Positions 48,246-59,029 of a DNA stretch of 64,000 nt are shown here, piece after piece (within the stretch, counting starts at the first letter, position 1; each line of letters begins with the position of its first letter). The stretch is from Capitella teleta (lineage: Eukaryota > Annelida > Polychaeta > Capitellidae), in NCBI GenBank assembly GCA_000328365.1, contig KB309374.1:433360-497359 (forward strand), read 5' to 3'. The notes under the pieces are model-generated. The model did not search any database and had not been told where the DNA came from. It worked only from the letters and a program-made list of their open reading frames with translations. The position numbers and the translations under genes were made by a program.

Positions 48246-48752
48246 ATGGCTATGAAGAGAAAGCTCAACAAAGATCTCATCAGGAAATTGGATAAGGGTG
48301 AGGCACCCCCAAAGGTTGATGTCCTGACTGTTCTCCGCCACGTGTATCGCAGATGGCTAGGCGTGAAGGCCAGCAGCATCGACAACTGCTACCAACATTA
48401 CGGCTCCATCGCGAGGGATGTCAATGCCCCTGATGAGGCAGAAAACAGCTTCGATGAAGAAGACAAGGTGCCGCTCGCCACCCTGCTCGCCCGCGCCAAG
48501 GACAGTGGAGCTGATGTGGAGCTGAGCACTGCCAAAAACTGGATCAATTTTGATGAGGACACAGCCACGTGTGCTACCTTGACTGATAACGATATAATCG
48601 CCATGGTGCAACCAAGCAACACCAAGGACAAAGACGCCGAGGATATGCCTGACGCAGTGATTGAAAATGCTATCTTTATGCCGACTCGCAAGGAAGCGTT
48701 GCTGATGTGCGATAAACTGATGGCGTTTTTTAAAGAGCCAAACAGATGCTGA
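48246..48752 (+). CDS. Tigger/pogo-type transposase C-terminal frame (168 residues)
   Basis: An uninterrupted frame from ATG at 48246. Its first 55 residues, RKLNKDLIRKLDKGEAPPKV, then DVLTVLRHVYRRWLGVKASS and IDNCYQHYGS, match the segment after the DDE core in Tigger/Jerky-like transposases (Y+R.L...L....PK+.VLDA......W..V...TI.NC.+H.G). An acidic region follows, again as in that family. The catalytic DDE core and the DNA-binding half are absent. A polyadenylation signal AATAAA lies at about 48837. It could be a 5'-truncated copy or a small host gene derived from a transposase; the open frame over 507 bp leaves the second option alive. Confidence 0.6.
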   Translation: MAMKRKLNKDLIRKLDKGEAPPKVDVLTVLRHVYRRWLGVKASSIDNCYQHYGSIARDVNAPDEAENSFDEEDKVPLATLLARAKDSGADVELSTAKNWINFDEDTATCATLTDNDIIAMVQPSNTKDKDAEDMPDAVIENAIFMPTRKEALLMCDKLMAFFKEPNRC

Positions 48753-48954
48753 AACAGTATTTGACTCTCTGGAAGATGTCTCTTCAAGATGCGAAAACAA
48801 CCCAATTAAGCATTGATTTTTTTTTTTTGAAGTCTAAATAAATATTTGTATGTTTGCTATACTGGAAAAACAATCGATCTTAGTCTTGTTCACTTCTTTC
48901 ATTTTTAACTTCATTCAGTGTCAATCAGGGAACGTTATGATATGGCATATATAG

Positions 48955-50890
48955 CATGGGTCTGGTGCGTTAAAAGGACCGGGCCTAGCACAGACCCCTG
49001 TGGTACGCCGTAGAGCATTTGACGAGGCATGCATGCTTGAGTGCGTGATGGGGTATCACCCAACCCATTCGGGTGATACGGGCGCCAGAACAGAAGGCCC
49101 GGGACCGGGGTTTCCCCCTACTCTTATCAATAAATCCCAAGGGTTCTTTATTCTGCATACCACCATAGACAGTAGTACACAGCGCCCGACCTTGTTACGC
49201 AGTTGGGCAGCACTGCAGAGTCACTGAAGAATTACAATTGTAATTCACAATCGTAACGCCCGTGGCCTGATTGGGTCTCGAACCCGAGACCTTGACCCCA
49301 ACGGTCGGAATAGGATTGTAGTCGGTTGGTTAAACCAATTGAGCTATTCGGTGCCCCTTTGATGAGGCAAGGATAGCGACTATCCTGAATATATATGATG
49401 AATATGATGAAAACCATTTTAGCGCAGTATCACTAATTGCCATTTGATGCTCGAGATAATGGAGTAAAAAAGTATGGTCTATGGTGTCAAAGGCGGATGA
49501 TAAATCCAGCAAGACCAGAATAGTGCCACCATCACGATCAACCGCTTTCAGGATGTCGTTATGTACACGGATCAGGGCAGTCTCTGTGCTGTGATTCTGC
49601 TTGTACGCCGACTGGAATTTACATTGGATGTTGTTCAATACGCAGTGCTCCTTCAGTCTCTGAGCCACAACCCGCATATACATACGATAAATTGGAGACT
49701 GGTCGGTAGGTCTTGTACATATCAGGGTCTAGGGTCGGCCTCTTCAACAGTTCAGTGACAACGGCGGCTTTTAACTGATCAGGAACACATCCGGAAACAA
49801 GAGAGGCATTAACGATGGCAGCGAGGATGGGAAAGAAGGTAAGAAGACACTTTTTCAGGAGCCAAGTTGGAATAGGGTCAACGGCAGACGACTTCGAGGT
49901 GGATTTTCGGATGAGGGTGCTGACTTCCTCAGCATTTGTGGAAGCAGATGCGTCTCTCAGCATGTCTCATCTCTCTTCTAGCAGCTTGAACATCGTAGTT
50001 GAACCATGGTGAGCTTGGACAAATCGTGATGACTGTATCCCTTTGTGGAGCAAAGTCCTCCAACAGTTTTCCAAGTGTAGCATTGTACAAATCGTAGGAT
50101 TCAGAACAGTTCAACATAGAGAGATCACGAAGCAGACCTGAGTCCACTAATGCTGATGAAAAGGCTTCTGGATCAATGCTCTTTATTTTCCACACTGCAA
50201 TCGATTTTTGCACTTTCTTGGGTCTTGGCAGATTCAGATTGAATAACACGCATACATGATCCAATGTCACTGAAGGGCCGTGCCATACATGCTGCAGTTT
50301 AGATTCGTAAATCGGCTGATTACCAGGTCTAGCGTGTGACTGTTTTGGTGCGTTGGCTTTTCCACGTGTTGCTTTAATTCACATGAGTCAATGATTGCAC
50401 GAAGACGAGCAGCACAAGGGTTAAAGTAGGATTCGATGTGGATGTTGAAATCCCCAAAAATCATAAGCTTATGCAAACCAGTCAGCCTTTCTATAAAAAA
50501 ATCCTCAAAATCCCTTACAAAAGTTGGCACGGATCGATCAGGAGTTCGATATATGATAGCGACTGACAGTGTCTTATTGGAGCATGTTAAGGAGATGAGA
50601 GCACCCTCAAATGAATTACACGATATGTTCTGGAGACTGGAGACGATAATTGATGATGCAGTAATCAGAGCAACCCCACCACCCTGTCGATTTGACCGGG
50701 GGATGTGTTGGAAGGTGTAACCAGCAGGAAGCATTGCAGCTAAAACTGGTTCCTTCTCTTAACCAAGTCTCAGTTAAAGCAAGGGTATGGAGTTCACGGC
50801 TGACGATAAGATCATGAATATCTAATGGTTTATCGGAGGAAGTGTTCTGTGATTTACATGATCTGGTGTTCAATAAACCAAAATTAAAAC
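48955..50890 (-). mobile_element. L2/CR1-like LINE, endonuclease and part of reverse transcriptase, interrupted
   Basis: On the minus strand, in order: GLLNTRSCKSQN and LTETWLRE (start of the AP-endonuclease), GGGVALI, IYRTPD, MIFGDFNIHIES and HTLDLVISR (endonuclease), then WFNYDV, AVDPIPTWLLKKC, YRPVSNLS, CKFQSAYKQNHSTETALIRV, LLDLSSAFDTIDH (reverse transcriptase) and, beyond a SINE insertion, MLYGVPQGSVLGPVL at 49017-48965. The frame changes several times and the part after GPVL is missing, so the copy is dead. The SINE insertion at 49030-49357 is later than the LINE. Confidence 0.9.
49030..49357 (-). mobile_element. tRNA-derived SINE inserted in the LINE
   Basis: On the minus strand the element starts GGCACCGAATAGCTCAATTGG, a tRNA-like head. 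The RNA polymerase III A box TAGCTCAATTGG is at 49346-49335 and the B box GGTTCGAGACC at 49284-49274. It is bounded by a 12-bp target duplication, TTTGACGAGGCA at 49018-49029 and TTTGATGAGGCA at 49358-49369, with one mismatch. Removing it restores the LINE codons around LYGVPQG. Confidence 0.88.
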
Positions 50891-52591
50891 AGTGCTTATT
50901 GGGGTCGATGTAGTCGAGGAGATGGGAATTAAATATTTTCTATTCACACTGTTTACATGATCAGTTGACTGACCATTGAACATTGGCCTGGTATTCACTA
51001 TTGTTGGAATTGCAATGCGAACACGTCAGCCTGCCCCCTTGGTGCCTCACTTTGTTGGTTTTCTGGCACAGACATTCATTTCATTAAGTTGCATATAAAT
51101 AGACACTGAGACTCTTCGTTCTTGCATGCATGACTGCACACGGAGCAACGAAACATTGGAATACCGGATCAATGTAGCAAAAACGTTCAAATCCGTATGC
51201 AAAACCACAAAACACATCCACAAGTGTATTCTAGATGGTGTGATCACACAACAGAAAAAAATCCAAAGAGCTCAAATGACAGGAAGACAATCAAAATTAC
51301 ACCAATGCGGCGGTGATATACACGGTGCAACCTGCAGAGGTGCTACCGTTTGTATTGAATATATACGTATGATATGCGTTTTTTTTTTGTACCAAAGTTA
51401 TATCAAATTGTTCAGCAGCAGGAGAACAACTACCTCACCGCAATTGCATTTTTTTTTTCACATTTGCTGGAGTAATCCTTTAAAAATGCACAAACAATAG
51501 TCCATAATTCGAAAAAACCAGCCGCACGTGTGTAACCATGGGAACATGGTTAAAGCATCTATTCAATATCTCCCTAGAGTGCCTGGCCAATCTCGGTATT
51601 GCCCTGATTTTTTATATTACCGGTATTTGAATGCCTTGTTTTCAATAGACTATATATACTTTCTGCACATGTAATATAATGCAATGCATTTGGAGCAAAA
51701 GATCTACTTGTATATGAAAGAACTTTTAAGTCTAGTCTTTCTTCAACGGCAGAACGAAATGCTTCTGCACCACTTTTCTGCCGCTTTACTGATACGTTGA
51801 CTGCGTGCCAGGGTTTTGAGGGCCATGCGAGATCCAACTCTACTTACTAGGTCTATGTCCAAGACAGTCAAAATGCTTCAGTTCAGTCGACTCTGTGGTC
51901 TATTTTAAATCCCACTTTTTTCCTAATGGTAGTTGTATCATTGGAGGCGTCTAATTTTCATTCATTTATGGTCCGAAATGTAATTTGCTCTTTCTGTTAA
52001 TCCACCTTGAGAATGGAGAAGAGCGGATTAACTGTGTCTGACTAAAATGCAATATCATGTTATCAGAATAGAATGCTGTGTTATCAATTATTGATTTAGA
52101 TTTTTTTTTAATATCGATTATACCCCTAGCCTTAAGTTATAACCCCTCTCCAACCTGAGTTAGATATAATGATTGCATAAGGACCTTTGCAGAGTTTCAC
52201 CGCCTCTTTAGTTTTGCTCAACAATGACGAACTTGCTGAGTCATGACAACATATGTACTAAAATATAAACTGCTGATTACTTCATATTGCAACATCTTCG
52301 TACATAAAAAAAATGAAATCATCTATTAGTAATTACAAGTTATGTTAAATTTACTATGATGGTAAATATCATATAGTACACTACTGCATCCAATACACTC
52401 GCTCTTGCACTGTGATCATAACGTTAACTCAATCAATATGACGAGCGTCATATGAATGCACTCTCTTCTCATTTCTTTTCGATGCTTATTTTTCCCTCAA
52501 CCCTCGGCGGTCACGTGACTTTATTCCTTCTTTGAATCTTGCTCAGCGTCGCTCACCTCGAATCTCCAAATTTCCGCGTAACATTTCAACA
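50891..52591. other. Stretch upstream of the FKBP gene, no gene seen
   Basis: No supported coding region. The last 150 bp (52441-52591) must hold the FKBP promoter and 5' UTR; I see no clear TATA box there. Confidence 0.4.
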
Positions 52592-53948
52592 ATGGGTGTG
52601 ACCAAGGAGACCAAGAAGCCCGGCAATGGTGGGAATTTTTGTTCTAATTACAAATTGCATTAGCTATTTGCGCGTGTACTTAATCTGACTAGCGATGCTT
52701 TTGAACCGGCGCCGGCCGTGTTTTTCCTGTAGTGAGCATGTCCATTTTTTCTCTGCATGGCACAGCATCCCACATGGCATGCGAGAAAAGCGTTCGCCAT
52801 GTTTCAATTGTTCGTAGAATGCGCGCCGGTTGTTTTGGAAATGCATCCAAACCTTCATTGATCCGCTGCGTCAGTAATTAAGTAAATCATGGTTGTAGTA
52901 TATAGTTTATTCTCACAATCGCATGGTTGATGTGAATAAACATGATTCAAGCAGTGGCTTCTCACCCTTAACCTCTTTAGCTTTGTGTAGTTAACTTAAG
53001 CGATGTTCTTACTAATAACTATAATTATAATAAAATATTATTCAGTACTGTTACAGCTTCAGCCACCAGCTCGATTAATCCGTTTTCTCTCTGAAATTAC
53101 CTATAGGCTATACCGTTAATGTAGCCTGTATTGGCTATACAGCCCACAGGGGGTCTTACCAGTGAGCGAGCAGATGTGGACAAAACTCAATGCAGTGAAT
53201 GCTTTCTGTCTATATATATAATATCAAGGGAAGTCACTGATTCGTGCCAACCTTGGGACGCTTGCCTCGAAAGCAATCTTCTCTTCAAAAGATGGAGCCG
53301 AAACTTCCGATCTGGCAAGATCACCAATAAATGAAACGATTCACACCAATAATCTCGTACGGCAACGCCTAATTACTAATTAATTGGCCAAAAATCCAAT
53401 CAGTTGCAAAACGACTAGCAACGGGTACGATGCATCCATTTTGTCGGACCGCAGCAAATTTACTTAAAATTCAGTTCCCCATCCCTTTAACAGTGTTGTG
53501 CTTCTTATTTCTTGACTATACTTTGATGTTTTACCAATCTTTACTCTTTGCAGGCCAGTGCCCCCAGAGGGGACAAACCGTTGGAGTGCACTATGTCGGT
53601 GAGTACCCAGCAAGTGGCTGCTCAAATGTGTTTTTGCAACATCTTCTCAAATCCAGGCACCCTGACCAACGGCCAGAAGTTCGATTCATCTAGGGACCGC
53701 AACAAGATCTTTGAGTTTGGCCTTGGCATGGGTCAGGTCATCCGAGGTGAGAATCTCACTGGTGAACTTTGACCTCACTGAAAGTGTGTTTTTCAGGATG
53801 GGATGAGGGAGTTGCCCAGATGAGCATTGGCGAGGTGGCTGTGTTGACATGCACCCCTGACTATGCTTACGGGCCCCAGGGCTACCCACCAGTCATCCCA
53901 CCCAACTCCACCCTGCTGTTTGAGGTGGAACTCATCCACATCAAGTAG
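52592..53948 (+). CDS. FKBP1A: FKBP12-type peptidyl-prolyl cis-trans isomerase (4 exons)
   Basis: Exons 52592-52628, 53554-53598, 53657-53746 and 53797-53948 join in phase to a 107-residue protein, essentially the 108 of human FKBP12. It speeds cis-trans change at proline bonds in the cytosol, and in animals FKBP12 also binds ryanodine receptors, TGF-beta type I receptors and FK506/rapamycin. Visible motifs: [55 protein letters not shown] and FEVELIHIK. Pocket residues equal to human Tyr26, Phe36, Asp37, Arg42, Ile56, Trp59, Tyr82 and Phe99 are kept; Glu54 is Gln and His87 is Tyr. No signal peptide or extra domain is seen, so it is cytosolic. Intron 1 is about 925 bp; introns 2 and 3 are 58 and 50 bp. 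FKBP1A and FKBP1B cannot be told apart in an invertebrate. Confidence 0.95.
53472..53490 (-). repeat. Second copy of the transposon-like end word, in FKBP intron 1
   Basis: AGTTCCCCATCCCTTTAA here is the reverse complement of the left end at 18153-18170, and both are followed inward by AATTTTAAG. The other end of this copy could not be found, so only the end is listed. Confidence 0.4.
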
Positions 53949-54310
53949 ACTGTCTTGCTCTGAATAGCGCTGTTCCAATAGCTAGTGTTCAATCATCCTC
54001 ACTCATTCAGTGTTCTCTCGTCTTCTGTGTTCAGTGCATCAAAAGGCTTGCTTGGGTTGGGTTATGTGAGATTCTTGGCATTGAAATGGGCAGTTATTCT
54101 ATCTTGCCTCACATTGAGGTTGCTCTGTCGCATTGGGTGCAGCATGTAATCTTGGCTAACGGCGGATGCGTAATTTTTCTTTTAGAGGAAACCTTCACAT
54201 TTTTTTGGAGCTCTCTTTATTTTTTTTTTTTTAACTTGAAATTATCTGAGTCCTGAAAATCTTGTAACTTCGAACAAAAGTACATGTCTTAATATATGCT
54301 GGCTGAAAAA

Positions 54311-54316
54311 AATAAA
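54311..54316 (+). terminator. Polyadenylation signal of the FKBP gene
   Basis: AATAAA 363 bp after the FKBP stop codon, followed within about 25 bp by GT/T-rich sequence (GTGCGTGTG and TTTGTCACTAGTG). It is the first canonical signal downstream. Confidence 0.6.
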
Positions 54317-55808
54317 CGTGCGTGTGAAATCTTTGTCACTAGTGTTCTATTTTATTCACGGATGTGTTTAGGATCGGTTCTGCCTAGGAGGTCACACTCC
54401 AATTTTGCCTCTTAATAATAATAGTAATGCAAGCACAAATGCAAAATCTGTTGTAAACTGGATAGTCAGTGGGTTTACTTGCATGGTAACTGATGGCATT
54501 AGTGAAATCCACCAATGGAAAAACATGCTCTCTGGCAGATCATTCTACATGTGTCTGCATCATATTTAAGATTTTTTTTTTGCCCATTAGCTAGTGACTT
54601 AATTTAATTCTATCTCCTTCCCCTCGATCACACCTGGTGGCACACATCAAATAGTTGTGTGGAACTGTGGGATTGCAATGAGCAGGAATGAGAAGCCAAA
54701 TTTTTCTGTTCATTAAAGCATGAACCTAAATTCAGACAACACAGGCAACGACAAAGCAAACATGCGAGTTTCTGTTAATTAGTTCCACGAATTTGATCAT
54801 TGCATGAGAGACAGCGAGGCGGTCATTTGTGATTCAGTGTGCTTGTATATCAAAAAGAACTCTCGAACTAAATATAGCACACACTGTGCCGCTAATCGAC
54901 TTGGTGGAGCGACCATGCGGGACTTGTCTTCAATTATAATCAAGCCGCTTGAATACCAGTCGAATATGTGATTTTTATATTTTGAGTCTAATACACTTTA
55001 TCGGCATCTGCAGACGGGTATCTATCTACTTTTTAAATGCAAGTATTCTGATTGGAAATGTTTCAAGAAGCATGCATATTAAATAAGGGCGACCGGGCAC
55101 TTGTTAATGATGGCAATATAGCAATATAAATTGAATAAACAATCTCTGTCCGAATCAGGCGTCTGATTTTCCCGATGTCGTCTTGGTTATTTGGATACCG
55201 GATCAGGATGAATCCGCGCATCAATACTTGATAAGTACCAGTGCTGTCTGTAGTAGCTGTATGGTGGTAACTAGTAGTGCATGTGCATTGTTGTAGCATT
55301 CTATTGCACGGCAAGCAGAGCACGGCAAAAGCACCGGTCAGTCTGCGAGGCTAAATGGGTACATGAACCATGATGACCCCGCGTATTACACATTGCCGGC
55401 GGTGTTCCTCACTTTCGGTGCGTTATGATAAGTTGCGTTCTCTGTGCCAGGTGCGTTATGATTATTTGCAGAATGCTGACAAGTGCGTTGTGAGGACAGG
55501 TCAAATGAAGTTTTTTTTTGGGATCAGATTCTTGCAAGATGAACGCATTTGTTCCCTGAGTAGAGATGAAACAATAATTAAAGAGTGAAATACAGACAGG
55601 TTGAAATGAGTAGGCCTATAGAGATAATTAACATTAATGGCTTCACAAACAAAGTTTAAGCCAAATTAATTAAGTAAACAAAAAAAGAAAACAACTGAAA
55701 TAAATAAACTGCTTGATTAAACTGTGCTGCACCACAGTTTTTCATCTTATAATGAGATCCTGTGCCAGGCAACTCATTGACCTCCTCCCCGTCCCATGGC
55801 ATGGCCAG

Positions 55809-55832
55809 CCCCCCTCCCCCCCCCCCCCCCCC
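55809..55832. repeat. Poly-C / CCCCCT tract
   Basis: A run of about 24 cytosines with one T. Such runs are prone to length change and to sequencing error. Confidence 0.85.
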
Positions 55833-56934
55833 AATTCTTCTACGCCATCACATGCATACATGCATCGCCTGATTGGGCTAATTTTTCCAGAACGATTTCA
55901 TCTTCTGCACTGTTCATGAGTTCTTCAATTCGTGATGATCAAAAATTGTTTCTGGTTAAGCGAATAGGTAGTATCGTCATTTCATAATCAGTCTTGTTAT
56001 TTTAAATTATTTTACGTTTAAGATTAATTTAAAACATCTCATTTCGAACGCTATGAGTTGTTCGCAGCTACTTGGCGTGCGGTGAGCGCACTCGTCCACA
56101 GAACACAGCCGGCCCAGAGTGGCGTGCCAGCAAGCTTAGTCACAATTCGGGTGACGGTCACTGATAATGAAGTTGCTCGTGGGTCACAGAAGTTGCTGCT
56201 GGTCGGTGTTGGAGATGTCCCAGAGGGATGCCCTCTTGACCCCACCTAATTGCATAAATTATTCAAGATAGTTCGCAGGGGAGTTGCGCGCCTCTGGCTA
56301 CAGTGGCATGCAGTGTTCCCAATGCGAGTCTCATTAGTGCAAAAAGGTGACCACCCATAAATTCACTATCCGCATTACTCATGCGCTGTGACCTTCGACC
56401 CATGCACGTGTTTGTCACTGTTGCAAGTGAAAACAGCGCGCGCCCTCCCCAGGGCCACGCCCACCCGCTCTTCCCTCGGCATTGCTTCCTTCGCGTGCGG
56501 AACGCCAGACAAAGGCACTGTCATGTCGTGAAAAACGAGCCTTTGTAACCTTCGACGAGCATCTCCGTCAGATAACGCCGAATATGGCTGCTGCTGCATG
56601 ATTACTGATATTTTCTTCACAAAGGCCATTTATGCATGATGTAGAATGGCCGCACGACCAATTGAGCGCCTCGTGGCAGCTGATCGTATTCGCATCACGA
56701 ATCAGTGATTCTTCAATTGTTATTGGAAGAGCATTGCACATCAACTTTTCTTATGTGGCTGTCTTCCTGCTGGCTTCCTATAATATACAAGTAGGCCTAC
56801 AATTACATGTATATATGTGGATGGAACCTCTCACGTGACAGACTTTGCTCTTAATTCGGAGTTGGTCGGTTTTATTGCGGAATTAAGACGAATGAAATTG
56901 AATAAAATACAAACAAACAATTATGTCCATTCAA

Positions 56935-56935
56935 T

Positions 56936-56968
<33 letters not shown>

Positions 56969-56980
56969 TATATATATACT
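56935..56980. repeat. (AAT)n followed by (AT)n microsatellite
   Basis: About ten AAT triplets running into ATATATATA. Confidence 0.9.
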
Positions 56981-57552
56981 TAAATTAATTTTCTATTAAA
57001 TTTAACTCGAGTATGAACAGTATATATACACAACCGCAAATTGCACAAAAATCGTATCATTTGTAAAAAGATTTGTCCCAAAGATGAAAACACTCACACA
57101 AAACAAGATGGAAAGCACCATATGTTAAAAATACAAAGAAAAACGAAGAGAGTGAAAATTTCAGCCTTTCCACGAAACGTACACAACAAACAATATTCGC
57201 AAGAACGCCCACGGACAGCTAAACAAATCTGAGGAATGAAATTCCCAAAACTCATACGATTAATCCACTTTCTGTTGAGTCCTGTGTGTTGATGTCAAGT
57301 AATGTGTCCATCTGTTCATGTCATATGTACGATAATTAAACCGTTGCTAAGAAACAGCGCACATAAAACCACACACGAATGTCAATGAAGTTGGCGCTCC
57401 ATCCACGGGTTGATGGCAATAAGTGGGCGAGAATTATGGTTGACCGATGAAAGGGGCCTACCAATTCAAACTGATGGTCAATGAAAATTGTCATGACCCA
57501 CTGGCAGCTGCTTACGACCCGCGACATGCACCCGGTGACATCGCAGCGTTCG

Positions 57553-58532
57553 TTACGCAATACAGATGAGGTTTTTGCCTTTCAGGATCTCCGTTTCGAC
57601 CTGGTCGCTCGACGTCGAGTTCTCCGCTTGGATGGAGAGCAGAGCGCACCCGAACACCATGGCCGTGCCAGCCATGCACACGTAGAAACCCCAACCTGCG
57701 AACAGCATCGCGATGACGATGAGATCACCACAGAGCAACAAACCTACCTATTTGACAATCGTCAATCGTGAAGGGTCCAGCGTGGTCCCCGCAGATAGTG
57801 CGAACGCGGTTGGTGCCCCAACCCAAGGGATAAAGCAGCTGCCCAATGATGAGGAAAAGACCTGCTCGGGGAAAACAATGAGATTACTTTTATATGCATG
57901 TTTACTATATACACGTTCAAGACCGAACCTGCGATGCTCTGAATGAGGCCAGAGACCGTGAAGATGCTCTTCCTGAAGATGGCCTGAATGCACAGGCTGA
58001 ACACCGCTGTGAAGTTCGTGAAGGTCATCAGAGCAGCGCCGATGGTCAGCAGGATGATGCCGGACTTCCACGTGTCGGGAAATTCGTCGTTGCTCATGTC
58101 GAAGCCAGTGACGTATGACGCGCATGAGTCGGTGTGGAAATCTCCGAATCGATGGATCTTGGTGCAGCGGTTGAAGATGCCGATGGTCGGCGTGTAGGTC
58201 TTGTCCTTGTGGTCGTGAATGGAGCCGTTGAATCGCTCCGATCGAAGTCCAACCCAGCGAGGTCGCCCGATCAGCCACTGGGGCGTGATAATGCCTGTGA
58301 CGATGCACAACGTCGACACGACCGTCAGCAACGTCCACGCCATGGAACGACACGTGACTATGACGTAACACATACTTGATGACGAAGATGGTTTGTAGGA
58401 GAGCTCCTGGTGGGTGTCGTAGAACTTGTAGCTGAGCGGTCCTTCGAGTTGAACGGTGAATTCAGGAGGCTTGGGGCTGTAGCCATCAATGGGCTCGCGC
58501 AGGGCGACGTGGGGTGGCGTCGTCTCACGCAT
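57553..58532 (-). CDS. LHFPL2: LHFPL2-like tetraspan membrane protein (3 coding exons)
   Basis: The start region MCYVIVTCRSMAWTLL at 58373 matches vertebrate LHFPL2 (MCHVIVTCRSMLWTLL), and the end STSSDQVETEILKGKNLICI matches its SSDKVQEEIEEGKNLICLL. Between them are WLIGRPR, TPTIGIFNRC, DTCASYV-like Cys pairs (DSCASYVTG), a second span, SIFTVSGLIQSIAG, then exon 2 LIIGQLLYPLGWGTNRVRTICG (57870-57768) and exon 3 GWGFYVCMAGTAMVFGCALL. Four membrane spans are clear. The last intron is about 52 bp. The frame is open upstream to an ATG at 58532, adding 53 residues (MRETTPPHVALREPIDGYSP onward) that human LHFPL2 lacks; an in-frame stop precedes it, so the true start is either 58532 or 58373. LHFPL proteins are claudin-related; LHFPL2 is linked to reproductive-tract development in mouse, while its biochemical role is not known to me. 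Confidence 0.88.
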
Positions 58533-58872
58533 GGCAACTCAACAGATAACTCGTGGCAGCAGCGCCTGCAGATGAGGGACAGAAATGAGTGACCATTGCA
58601 GGGACCCCCATACATGCACGCACGCACAATATGCCTTATTTGCACTGCGCTGAAATGGCTAATGGAGCATTCATATCTGGTGGACGATCTATTATTCAAT
58701 TAGCAATTGGGATTCAGCATTGTTGATGCCATCATTTTATGACGCAATCTCGGTGTATGCTGAGAGATCGGCTCGTGGTTCGATCTGCATGTACCCCCGA
58801 GTAGAGCTAAGTGTGGTTAGTCATCGCTACCAGGCGCTTAATCCGAAACAAGCCAAGCAGAAGTGAACTTAC

Positions 58873-59027
58873 GCAACTTTGATCTCTATAGGCTGCCTAT
58901 TCGAAGGCTGAGCCACAATGGGGGCGGGGGGGTTGCTGACGAAGGTGTCGGACATCACACTTGATTTGAAAGCACCCAGGGTCGTTTGCGAGATCAGAGT
59001 GCCCTGATTGGATTGGATGTCGTGCTC
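58873..59027 (-). other. Candidate upstream exon of the LHFPL2-like gene
   Basis: A 155-bp open segment on the minus strand lies between an acceptor (TTGTAG) and a good donor (GC/GTAAGT). It contains MSDTFVSNPPAPIVAQPSNR. Spliced to the acceptor near 58566 it does not enter the LHFPL2 frame, so it would be 5' UTR, an alternative isoform, or part of another transcript. Confidence 0.35.
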
Positions 59028-59029
59028 CT

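Larger units (their letters stand above)
54340..57552. other. Intergenic stretch, no gene seen
   Basis: Between the FKBP 3' end and the LHFPL2-like stop codon. It holds a poly-C run at about 55809-55832 and AAT/AT repeats at 56935-56980. A minus-strand CAATAAAA at about 56868 may be the distant polyadenylation signal of the LHFPL2-like gene. No supported reading frame. Confidence 0.4.

Noticed and set aside
49261-49357. A tRNA gene on the minus strand
   Set aside because: A and B boxes are present, but the cloverleaf arms do not close, the element has a long 3' body, and a target duplication surrounds it: it is a SINE.
51574-51837. Minus-strand 87-codon frame near mobile elements
   Set aside because: I first suspected a transposase piece, but no motif of any family could be identified.
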